A program made the position numbers and the translations under genes. From Odontocerum albicorne (taxonomy: Eukaryota; Arthropoda; Insecta; Trichoptera; Odontoceridae), in assembly GCA_949825065.1 (NCBI GenBank), contig OX463859.1, forward strand, positions 3,324,217 through 3,388,216: a DNA stretch of 64,000 bases, written 5' to 3'. Below, piece by piece: positions 55,240-64,000 of this stretch. The notes beneath the pieces are model-generated. The model was not told where the DNA came from. It ran no database searches and saw only the letters and a program-made list of their open reading frames with translations. Each line of letters begins with the position of its first letter. Within the stretch, counting starts at the first letter, position 1.

Positions 55240-55475
55240 ATTTGTATGATTGTTTGAAAAAAATTCCACTTTGCAATAAACCCACTGTGTTGAACACGAT
55301 ACAATAAACTATAATTGAATACATTTTCAACCTTCCCGATTATCTCTGTGACCTTGTTGATAAGACATTTGTCTTCTAACCCGTGGTTTGTGAGTTCGAT
55401 TATCGTTGAAACATGATTTATACAGTTCGATTTTCGTTTAAGGGTTGTTTAACATCTTTCTGCTTGGATGAAAGA
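55240..55475 (+). mobile_element. SINE tail followed by a second tRNA-like SINE head
   Basis: 55245-55312 is a degraded tail (CCACTTTGCAATAAACCCAC). 55335-55410 is a head (TCTCTGTGACCTTGTTGATA, then GTGAGTTCGATTATCG as B box), ending in CTTTCTGCTTGGATGAAAGA at 55460. Confidence 0.6.
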
Positions 55476-55479
55476 GATT

Positions 55480-56375
55480 AATCATGACAGGTTTTACTTT
55501 ATTCAAATTGTAATACAATAATACAAAACACTACAAACATTTACCAAAGATATTGAAAAAATGTTATATTGGAATGGAACAGGGTCAAGGGCGTAGGGCG
55601 AAAATTACATAAAAAAAAAGTTTAAATAAATATCGCGGTTACCTTAATGGCCAGAGTGCCCGTGAACAATTGTTTTGGTCATACCTACCGTTATCAAAGC
55701 AAACACTGACCTTTCAACACCTACCTGAAATGGATGGAGGGTTGATTGTAATCCACCTGGATTTTGGGATAAGCTCATGTTGAAACACGAACTTTTTTCT
55801 CTCATTTCAAATTATGTGGCTTTTAGCGGGTTTAAATATTTACCAGTTTTACTCATTCGGTTTCATTTTTACTTAAGGTAAAAGGGTTTTATTTCAGGGA
55901 GATATTTGTAGCGTAATTTAAAAAAAATATCTGCTGGGTTTCAGCCCACAACTCTGTTCATCTTAGGAAGAAAGAATATTTGTCAAGCTTTATGAAAAAA
56001 AAAAACTATCGGTTACATCTAAATATAACGTTGAAATTTGATGATACGTTTTTGTGTAAGGTTTTTATTAAGAAGAAACTTCAGCTGTTTAAATAATATT
56101 TTATCAGACGGAAGAGTCACGAGGGATATCGAACGGTGTGTATCGATAGGTAACACATTTATTGGGGCAGTAAAACACATATAATTGAACCGAACAATAT
56201 CAAAATCTCCCAAAATTCACAAAAGTCCACAAAATTATTTAAGTACCAACTTTTATGTATGGAAGTGAAACGTGGAATTATACTGACAATAGCCGGATAA
56301 ATATATATCAGAGGTCATCATGTAAATTACATTGTATCCATTAGGAAGGATTTAAGGACTAAGTTAAGGTTAAGT
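55480..56375. other. No recognisable gene
   Basis: The minus frame 56019-56213 carries VPINVLPIDTHRSISLVTLP-like text but matches no family I know. The rest is AT-rich. Confidence 0.45.
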
Positions 56376-56384
56376 TAAATTAAA

Positions 56385-56700
56385 TTTAGGTTAAGGATTC
56401 GATTCCCGTTCGTACCAACATTTTTAAGGTTTCAGTGTGCTTTTTACCTAAGGACTTTGTACTTCAATATTTTCGGTCTACATGACGATTTCCGTGGCCC
56501 AGTTGTTAAATCTTCCAAACCAGGGTTTGCGGGGTCAGTTCCCGTTGGTTCCAATTTTTAAAAAAGTTTTTATTTTTGTTTTCTCTGAAGGTTTCTACAA
56601 CTTCTTTCTTGTTGGTTTGAATATATTAGAAATAAACTCACCAGAATATACTGTATACGAGTACAACGGCAGTGTAAAATATTATAATACAATAATGTAA
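56385..56700 (+). mobile_element. Tandem tRNA-derived SINE copies
   Basis: A partial head with the B box GATTCGATTCCCG (56397) precedes a fuller copy: TTTCCGTGGCCCAGTTGTTA (A box), GGTCAGTTCCCGTTGG (B box) and the tail TTGTTGGTTTGAATATATTA with GGCAGTGTAAAATATTATAA at the end. Confidence 0.65.
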
Positions 56701-56749
56701 AAGTACCTTTATTTATTTATTATGAAAAAAGATAATTTATTTATTAAAC

Positions 56750-57420
56750 ACTCTTATTGCAAATACAATCGGGCGAGAATATTGCCAGGCGGCAATATCT
56801 TCCAACCAACCAGACAAAGGTAAATGAAGCAAGTAACGTTGTCGCATAAATCATTCAAATGACTATCCATCCTCACGAAATCCATAAACACATACGTGAG
56901 CATATGCCCACGAACCCCACAAAGACGGACAATCACCCGAACATTATTTTTCACATAAAATGAGATATCATCAATCAAAAGGAAAGGAAGGGATGGTGGA
57001 GAGGAAAGGAAAAATCGGGAATGAAACACGTTATTTTACTGACTAGAAATTAAGAGTTTTTTCAGTCGCTTCTTAAATCATGCCAAGGACGGAGCGAGTC
57101 TTATATTGGTTTATAACTGATTCCAGAGTCTCACTGCATGGACAGTAAAGGACGACGTAAAAAAATAGGAGCGGTGAACTGGAAAGGCTAATAAACAATC
57201 TCTGTTTGAGCGTAGCGCTAATCCATGATTGGAAAGACGCTGAAAATTGTCGGCGAGATAAGAGGGGATGGCGGGGCAGTTAAGGATGTTATACAATAGA
57301 GGCAGCATGTGAATTCGGCGTCTATTTCTAACATTAAACCAGTTCAATGCCTTCTGGTATGAAGTTATATGATCGTACTTTCGTGGGTTGAAAATAAATC
57401 TTAGAAAAACATTTTGAAGA
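56750..57420 (-). mobile_element. CR1-like LINE 3' end; probable mobilising partner of the SINEs
   Basis: The minus frame from about 57415 reads LQNVFLRFIFNPRKYDHITS, ALNWFNVRNRRRIHMLPLLY, LADNFQRLSNHGLALRSNRD, then FFTSSFTVHAVRLWNQL-stop and TNIRLAPSLA. This is the CR1-type C-terminus (FxxRKYDHVS, RRxxHxLxLLYxIL, SFTVxAVRLWNxLP). Its 3' UTR (also at 6945-7175) ends in CTGGTTGGTTGGAAGATATT and GCCGCCTGGCAATATTCTCG, the same tail as the SINEs, then TTTAATAAATAAA. Confidence 0.82.
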
Positions 57421-57424
57421 CCTT

Positions 57425-57480
57425 TCTGGTAGGATGAAAGAGATTGCCACATGCTAATTGACACATCAGTTTGAACTACG
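57425..57480 (+). repeat. SINE/LINE 3'-tail copy abutting the LINE truncation point
   Basis: TTTCTGGTAGGATGAAAGAG then ATTGCCACATGCTAATTGAC lies on the plus strand directly next to the truncated LINE on the minus strand. Confidence 0.55.
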
Positions 57481-57484
57481 AGTA

Positions 57485-58065
57485 TATACAGTACGAAATG
57501 TAAGTGAAATAAAACACTTATATTACACTAAGTTAAAGTTGATCGCTTTGCAATATTTCAATTGAATGTTGTAAATTATTATTTTATTGAACAGAACCCT
57601 TCAACGAATCCGAATTGGCGACAAGGACAAATTAAAGAGCATGGTCGGGAGATGACAGTACCTTCAGCCCTATTAATTGAGCCGTTGCTGTTCCTGTGGT
57701 GTGGGATGTTCTTCCTCTTGGTGTAAGATATATAGATGACGTGTGCAGATTTAAGAGAAGCACTTGTAGACTACCCTTTTTAAGAGGTCTTATCAAAATG
57801 GATGATAATATAAAAATATTAAACACATACACTAACACTACACCTAAAGCCGAATCAACAACTATCACATATCGGAAGATCTACAAAGGTTTTTTGTCAT
57901 TCGTATTCCCTTAGTAAGTATTCTGCGATTTTCTTATCAGATATATTTGAAGGGTTAAAAGAGCTATATAAATTATTCTTTAATTAATAAATTCAACTCT
58001 GACTATGTAAACATGTAAAATAAACAGCATTAAGTAAGAACAAATAAAATATAATAATTGATTTC
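57485..58065. other. No recognisable gene
   Basis: Frame 57696-57914 (+) and its antisense are open for about 75 codons without recognisable motif or splice sites. Confidence 0.45.
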
Positions 58066-58067
58066 TA

Positions 58068-58142
58068 TGAGTTTTGAACTCATACCCCTCCCCCCCATTA
58101 CAATCCATGCACTCTATCCGCTTGACCACGGTCCGCTTGAGT
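58068..58142 (-). mobile_element. tRNA-like sequence, probable SINE head
   Basis: In complement: CGTGGTCAAGCGGATAGAGT (good A box) and GAGTTCAAAACTC (B box) with a G-run between. The acceptor arms do not pair well, so a functional tRNA gene is unlikely. Confidence 0.5.
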
Positions 58143-58144
58143 CC

Positions 58145-59175
58145 ATTCGACGGTAAAACAAATTAATAGTACAACCCGGTCCGGTGGATCCGAGCTTAAA
58201 TCAGGCCTACTCCGACTTTTAATTATTCCACTACAAAGCTGAGCTAAAAATAAACTAACTACATCTTTTTTTCAATAGAGGTCAGTGCTTGTTATTCCAA
58301 GGGCCCTCTATAGTCGATGGAGTCGCGTGCGATTGCCATTTTGATGTTTTCGATTAAGTGAACGCTATTGAATTCGATAACATTTTTTTTTATTATTTCC
58401 TTTGTGAATGAAAAATGTGTGAGAACTTTGATTTATTTTGTATTATTTATTGCGAGTTGTTTTTTTTATTAGAATGGGAATATATTTCTGACATAACTGA
58501 TTTAATTTTTATTTGAGATGATTTTTTAAATGTTTTTACGTTTTTATTTAAAATAATATCATTGTCTTACTGTTTTTATTTTCTGCATCAGTTCGTTTGT
58601 TCGTTAAATTACATGGACTGACAATGTGTGATAAAATACAGAATGATATGTGTTATGGCCTTTTGCAACGAAAACACTTTTAGAATTTCAACTGTGTAGT
58701 TTTATTTGTATAAAGGTTGAATTACATTTGAAGTACAATATTAACAGTATTATAAATAGTAATAGCTATGGTCTTTACATAGTAGTGGCTTTAAGAATAA
58801 TGATGTCGCCTCAAATATGGCGTCCTATTTATAGCAAAGATAGCTATATCTTCGTTAGATTATGAAGGAATGCGTCGGGCATGTTATGTTTGCCCTTAAG
58901 GTCAATCGTCGCAGCTTCTCCCATTTAGTGATATTAAATCTTTATTGAATTTGGGGAGATAAGCGCCGGCGAGATGGTAAACTTAAATATAATACATCGA
59001 GTAATAATGCTAATATTGGTTAGTAGCGATAACTGTGACATGGGTTTACATAACTTATAATATATATTTGAATGTGGATAAGAACATCTATAGCTAACAT
59101 TGGTTTTGGTGAAAATATCGTATTACAGATAATAATATTTATAGGTTCTTAGATAAGCGGAACATTTGTTGCGTT
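58145..59175. other. No recognisable gene
   Basis: AT-rich, no recognisable repeat copy. Frame 58650-58865 (+) has no known motif. Confidence 0.45.
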
Positions 59176-59179
59176 GAGG

Positions 59180-59520
59180 GTGAATGTATAGATAAGATTA
59201 GCATGCGCTGGCAGTAGATACATGACATATGACTAGGGATGAATGTGATCTTAAATCTGATGTGTTGAGACTAAAATGAAGAATAACATTCTGTATTGGT
59301 TTGGGCATGTAGAACAAATGAATGGAGAAAGACTAAGAACATAATACAAAGTTCAAATGTGGGTGAAAGGCGTGGTAAAAAACGCAAAAAAATAAAATAT
59401 TGAATCAAATGAATGATGTATTAAAAAAAGGACGAATATTTGTTATAACAATGTATGAAAGAGTACGAAATGATCGGTTTAGAGATGACTGTTTGTAGGA
59501 GTCGTATGTTGTCAGTGGAA
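59180..59520 (+). mobile_element. Degenerate LINE C-terminal fragment
   Basis: ATGAATGTGATCTTAAATCT (CELKSD region), TTGGTTTGGGCATGTAGAAC (WFGHVE) and GAAAGGCGTGGTAAAAAACG (GRGKKRK): the NGALKTI family with many stops. Confidence 0.6.
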
Positions 59521-59829
59521 TTTAGGAAAAAATCTTGAGATAATAATAATAGTAATAGGGCAATTTATAATGCGGCGTTCAGAGAGCAAACTCTCGTCAA
59601 GAAATCTTCAACTCAGAACTGGAGACCACTTTTATCAACGAAATAGAGATAGTTGGAATATATTAAGAGAATGAGCTCTGAGATGCTTAAGAAATACATA
59701 TGTGTCTGAAATTAATGACGTGAGAGAGGTAGATTGATGAAAAAAATGGAACGAGAACGTTGGATAAGTTTTGACTGAACAATACTTCTTAGTACTCCGA
59801 AGTTAAGAAGTATGAGAAACAGAAGAGTT

Positions 59830-59930
59830 TGTGTGTCTTTCTAGTTGGCTGGAAGATATTGCCACAAGGCAATAAGACCGCCATGTTGTACTGTAAACAA
59901 CGAAAGTGTAATACATTACAATACAATGAA
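59830..59930 (+). repeat. SINE/LINE 3'-tail copy
   Basis: TTCTAGTTGGCTGGAAGATA, TTGCCACAAGGCAATAAGAC and TGTAAACAACGAAAGTGTAA; hairpin intact. Confidence 0.75.
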
Positions 59931-60020
59931 TGAACTGTATTTTGAGTTTGATTTCTGGTTCCAATACTGAATAAGCAAATACAAATATCCATAGCGATAT
60001 CAATAGGAAGTGATGAAGGT

Positions 60021-60391
60021 GTGGCGGTCGCACACTCGAAATACTGTGGGCGTTCATACATACGATCAATGACCGATGAAATGACCTTCGCACTCCTCGA
60101 CAATCTAAATAGGCAAGTCCGAAGTTCACCCGCCGGCTATTCAACCCATAGCCGAGCGGACCGCATTCCATACTAGAGAGAGAACGCCCCACGGCTGTCT
60201 CGCCAGTTCCGTATTTGAATGATACCCACATACAACAATTAATCGTTTTGTATTCACAGAAACGAGACGTAGGTATATCGCGAGCGCATTCTCGCGCACA
60301 TTCTAAGAATATATAAATACCTACGTTACTAATAAAATTGGACAGACTCTCTTTCCGCATTGCGATCTAACGTGTTTTATTATTTATCAAC
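60021..60391 (+). mobile_element. Possible solo LTR
   Basis: A CpG-richer segment starts TGTGGCGGTCGCACACTCG and ends TTATTTATCAACA. It contains a TATA-like TATATAAATA at about 60309 and AATAAAA about 20 bp later, an arrangement usual for LTRs. No convincing target duplication or internal region is visible. Confidence 0.3.
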
Positions 60392-60704
60392 AAATCATCA
60401 TCATCATATCTTCCCTTAAGGACCGATCTCCTAAAAAGGTTTGAGATTCTTTAAATGCAGCTAAATGTGTCATTTTTGGTGGTACGAGGAAGTCATTGAG
60501 TCACATAACTCCACTTCTTAAAAGTCTTGGATGGTTGATGAAAGGAGAGAGGGTTTAATACAAGGTTGGTGTTATAGTTTACATACTGCAGGTTTCCCAA
60601 AAGTTGATTATAAAAATAATTAATAGACTTCGTGCCCGGTATTCCACAGCGGAGTTTTTCAGGGAGTATCGGGTCCTGAACATAGCCAATTTGAAATCCA
60701 TTTC

Positions 60705-61400
60705 AAATCCATTCTCTGGCACTACCATCGAGAGGAAGGGAAGATGCAGACTCAGCTGAGACACATGACACGCATGGCAGCTGATCAAATGTTCACCATA
60801 CCTAGAGTTAAAAATCTTTTGCCCATAGGCAATATGCCTATTTGGCTCCCATGACATATAATGGGATGCCGAATTCAATAAAGGTAAAACGAGGAAAACA
60901 ATTCAGGCAGTCGATCGGTGTGTGGTTGTTATTGCGACAGGAGTTTGAATACTTGGGCTTGCAAGAGGAATGAATTGTATCTTAGGTTTGTGTGAGCTCT
61001 TGAGTGCGGTGTTTTTTTAATTTTTTTTTATAATTACGAGTACGTGCGGTATATTGTGGGATGAACGTTTTGGTCTGTCTGGAGTGATGAAGTGTGAGAG
61101 GTTTGATTCGCGAGATGTATTCATATGTAATTGAGTGTCACTGTTTGTCAGGTTGATGAGAATGTGCACGGGGTTTTATATAATTAAAAACCGGAAAGAA
61201 GCATTGATTATTTTTTTCATGTTACACGTCCTCAGTGAGATACAGGCAAAAACCTAGTTTACTGGGGACACGACAAATGAAAAGCAACAAACACAGATCC
61301 ATAAAAATTGTGTGTCAAAATTAAATAACCTGTTGTTTTTTCGCAAATTATGTATATTTCTTGTCGTGTGTAAAATAAATAAATAAAATAAAAATTTGTG
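60705..61400 (+). mobile_element. LINE family Z 3' end, copy 2 (empty SINE site)
   Basis: Matches the complement of 31620-32495: QLRHMTRMAADQMFTIPRV, LNTWACKRNE and the same 3' UTR (GAACGTTTTGGTCTGTCTGG), ending in AAATAAATAAATAAAATAAA. At 61265-61285 the sequence reads GGGGACACGACAAATGAAAA without interruption, where copy 1 holds a SINE. The frame is broken by stops. Confidence 0.78.
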
Positions 61401-61404
61401 TACA

Positions 61405-62265
61405 AGGCAAGCACCAATCAGGTTCCTTAATATTTCCAGGATCGTTTTAGACACAATTTGTTATTTTCATGTATATATTAAGGATAACTTGGTTTGTTAC
61501 ACATTCTGAAAAGAGTTGATAACACATTGCTATGTTTACACTTTCTTATTTCAAGCTATTTGAATCTAGTTAAATATCAGTTAGGTGAAATATTTTCTTT
61601 ATCAGTTATTAGGTCGTTAATTGAATCATATAGGTAATACAAACAAAAAGGATTTATTTTACTAAAACATCAGCTTCGTCACTATTTGCATAAAGTACTT
61701 GCAACCCCATATAGTGTCGTTATAGGACAGGTCCATGTAACACGAAACTCTGAAGAAATACTTATAAAATCATCAAATAGCAAAAGGTCTGAACCCTTTT
61801 CACCTATTCCAAGGGTGCTTTGCATCTCCAACACCGCCACTTTGGTCAAAGTTCAAACATTACTCCGCCCTCGGGTTTGATGGTACTTCAGCTCTGTACG
61901 GATCGTAGGTTAGATTTATGACTGAGCCATCTGCGACCGCAGCAGCGGAATTATGCTGGGGTGTCACGCCACCACCAGCGCCACTGTGATGGAATTATTT
62001 GAGTGGAAAATTGGGGTACTGGGGGCACTTTTCTTCGTATGGAAAAAGGCTCATATTTGATGGGTATACGGACTTATTCAATCAAATTGGTGATATTGTT
62101 ATAAAAACATACGAGATCGTGTAAGAAATCGTAGCATTTCGGAGCAGTTAGTTGACTTGAGCAATTTGAGTCATTAATGATTTTCATACAAAAATAGAAT
62201 GCAAGTGAATACATAAATACGAAATGATACATCAAAACACCAACATGAATCAAATATACCGCAAA
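61405..62265. other. No recognisable gene
   Basis: 61640-62000 is somewhat GC-richer (GCGACCGCAGCAGCGGAATT) but I cannot assign it to an exon or element. Confidence 0.4.
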
Positions 62266-62345
62266 GTTTAGCTTATGATGCCAACGTTTCGAAAACGTTG
62301 CAGTTTTCGTCTTCAGGGTTTGTTCGTTTTCAACTAAGAACATTT
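62265..62345 (-). repeat. Hammerhead-like / Penelope-type terminal motif
   Basis: In complement: CCCTGAAGACGAAAACTGCA, then ACGTTTTCGAAACGTTGGCA. CTGAAGA is followed by a 6-bp stem (GAAAAC/GTTTTC, loop TGCAAC) and GAAA, the layout seen in Penelope-like terminal repeats. This is a different sequence family from X. Confidence 0.5.
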
Positions 62346-62636
62346 GTTATTCATAAGTTTTTTCTTGGTTTGAACATACAATAAGGTATCATTTCAACTG
62401 AGTTAATCTAGTGGAATTTATGCGTCATTTAAAATTAATTAAATAAAACAAATAAAAATCCTTGCGTTTAAATGTCACGTAGTGACGATGACGGAAATGC
62501 CCAAAGGAACAGCTCTGGTGACGACACATCAAAGTGTGAAAAGAACAGCAGCGACGATCGATTTAAGGTCCGACGTCTTGGGAGAAGGAAAATTTGGTAT
62601 CGTGTGGGTTTAATCGATGTACGAGTATCCTTGATT

Positions 62637-62690
62637 TAAGTTTGTGCGTCAAATAAGTTTGTGCGTCAAATAAGTTTGTGCGTCAAATAT
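62637..62690. repeat. 17-bp tandem repeat, three copies
   Basis: AAGTTTGTGCGTCAAAT is repeated perfectly three times. Confidence 0.93.
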
Positions 62691-62807
62691 GTTTTTTATA
62701 AGCGCGACGTCACATAGTGCAGAAGAAGGAACTGACCAAAGGGACTTATTGTCTTGTCAGGTGTCTGACCAATTAGGGTCTATCACATTGAAACTAAACA
62801 AAAATCA

Positions 62808-62905
62808 ACGCGGGGATCAAATCCTGACCAAATCGATTGCCAAGCAAGTAAGCAAGCGCCGAGTATTCACTTATTCGTCAATCAGGTCACAGAGGTCGAC
62901 ATTCT
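62808..62905 (-). mobile_element. tRNA-derived SINE head
   Basis: In complement: GACCTCTGTGACCTGATTGA (A box) and GGATTTGATCCCCGCGTTGA (B box) with the normal spacing slightly enlarged. No tail follows. Confidence 0.65.
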
Positions 62906-63025
62906 GGCGCTGAATCAAGCAGGAAATCGATGCCAACTTGTTAACATTACAGCTATTTAAAACTGTGTCAATTACGTGTAACTGATCTTACGATATGCAA
63001 ATGAATTATAAATGCGGCTCTAGCA

Positions 63026-63059
63026 GGGAGGGTGGCGCACCTGGGGGTGGGGGTGGGGT
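63026..63059 (+). other. G-quadruplex-capable G-rich tract
   Basis: GGGAGGGTGGCGCACCTGGG continues with three consecutive runs of G4-G5 separated by single T. The rest of the area is AT-rich. Confidence 0.6.
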
Positions 63060-63384
63060 GATCACTTGACCAAGCGCTTGAGAATGGCCGCTCCATAATT
63101 CAGGGGTTGTTTTCGAATGTCCTAACTCGACTTTTGCGTGTCAAAACGGCCAAGTATTTCGAACAGTCGTTGTGAACTGTTTTTGTTTATGTTGACCTAT
63201 TGTATAATATTGTATTCCTTCAAACACTTGCAGTTCTTATAAAATCTTCCAGTATGAGATGTCCTACACGGATCTTGTTTGTTGCTATCTATGCGATTCT
63301 GTCACTCTCTATTCAATTCATTTTGTCAAGCCTGTACTGTATTTTCTTTCTACTCCATCTGACTATGTTATCTGTTGACATTTG

Positions 63385-63480
63385 TTTCATCAAACACTGT
63401 TTATTCCACTTTTTATAATACAGTGTTTGATAAAACAAATTACAATGTCTTTAAATCTCCACAATGTTAATGCCTTAACC
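63385..63480. repeat. Repeat X termini as a compact inverted pair
   Basis: ATCAAACACTGTTTATTCCA and, after 12 bp, ACAGTGTTTGATAAAACAAA form an inverted repeat, followed by TGTTAATGCCTTAACCATAA as in the other X copies. The central hammerhead-like part is absent. Confidence 0.68.
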
Positions 63481-63484
63481 ATAA

Positions 63485-64000
63485 ATAATATGTTACCTGT
63501 ATTGCAGATCTGTCGAATGTGAGAGTTTCTATTCCTACCTTTCACAGATTTTTTCGTGATGGTTTATGGTTTATCATCTCGAATGATCGAAGAAAGTTCT
63601 TTGTTCTGGTTTTGTGAACTCTTGATTCGACACTATAAGTCATACGAAATAAAAGAAAATAAAAAGAATGTGACTTTCTCTTGCAAAGCCATAAAGTAAC
63701 ATTCATCTATCTTAAGTATCCAACTATGGGGTAACTCCATGTCTGGTTTGTTGAATATTTTTTAACTAGATGTTGCTGAGTTCAGAACGGTCCTTTTTCA
63801 GCATTTCATCAAGCTCAGGGTTTAACAAGGAGATACGTTGTTCAATTTTATCTTAAATACTCGTAACTTATCTGTAATTTACCCTATTATTTCGTATTCT
63901 CGCTACTGTTGAGACCGATTTTATTTTTTACTACTTAACCCTTGTATTGTTGATTGGATTTTTTAATTTTTTTTGAAGATTTTGAAAAGTTTATTTTATT
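63485..64000. other. No recognisable gene
   Basis: AT-rich; nothing assignable apart from faint similarity of 63500-63540 to 34120-34150. Confidence 0.45.

Noticed and set aside
57696..57914. A 72-codon open frame (+) and its antisense
   Set aside because: Neither strand shows a known motif; length is within chance for this composition.
58068..58142. Genuine tRNA gene
   Set aside because: A G-run disrupts the anticodon/variable region and the acceptor arms are not complementary.

Overview
The window looks like arthropod (most likely insect) nuclear DNA: AT-rich, intron-scale and dominated by transposable elements. I found one convincing host coding segment. It is a 237-bp exon on the minus strand (53351-53587) with clean splice sites, encoding TM3 to TM4 of a biogenic-amine GPCR that best fits the alpha1-like octopamine receptor (OAMB type). 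No neighbouring exon is visible for about 10 kb on its 5' side or about 53 kb on its 3' side, so most or all of the window is probably intron and flanking DNA of that gene. No rRNA gene, CRISPR array or bacterial operon is present. The tRNA-like sequences are SINE heads.

Layout. 1-13.2 kb: old LINE debris (an RTE-like RT at 4.8-6.4 kb, CR1-like 3' ends, a Jockey-type 3' end at 9.5-10.3 kb), tRNA-derived SINEs, small tandem repeats and a piggyBac-like MITE. 13.2-17.0 kb: a TIR-bounded, Harbinger-like element that contains an internally deleted hAT element (with 8-bp target duplications) and a 2.4-kb satellite with two higher-order periods (693 and 432 bp). 17.8-21.7 kb: a second piggyBac-like MITE, a 1-kb array of a 21-bp repeat, and a second Jockey-type 3' end. 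21.8-42 kb: a dense mosaic of LINE fragments (at least six families), IS630/mariner relics, SINEs and a recurrent Penelope-like terminal repeat (called X here). 43.2-46.7 kb: a 59-bp array, a long (TA)n tract and a well-preserved RTE-clade LINE cut by a 200-N assembly gap. 46.9-53.3 kb: a nearly full-length Jockey-clade LINE (5' repeats, ORF1 with zinc knuckles, ORF2 with endonuclease and RT). Its reading frames are broken mainly at poly-C runs. 53.3-53.6 kb: the receptor exon. 53.6-64 kb: more LINE, SINE and IS630 remnants.

The parts interact mainly as parasites and hosts. The tRNA-headed SINEs share their 3' tail, including a conserved TTGCC/GGCAA stem-loop, with a CR1-like LINE whose 3' end is at 56.7-57.4 kb, so that LINE family is the likely mobilising partner. 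A filled and an empty site of one SINE insertion are both present, inside two copies of another LINE. I see no clear novel protein-coding system. The most unusual structures are the satellite-bearing TIR element, the 21-bp minisatellite open in several frames, and the X repeats with hammerhead-like motifs. All calls come from reading the sequence and from memory of protein families. Element boundaries are often good only to about 10-30 bp.
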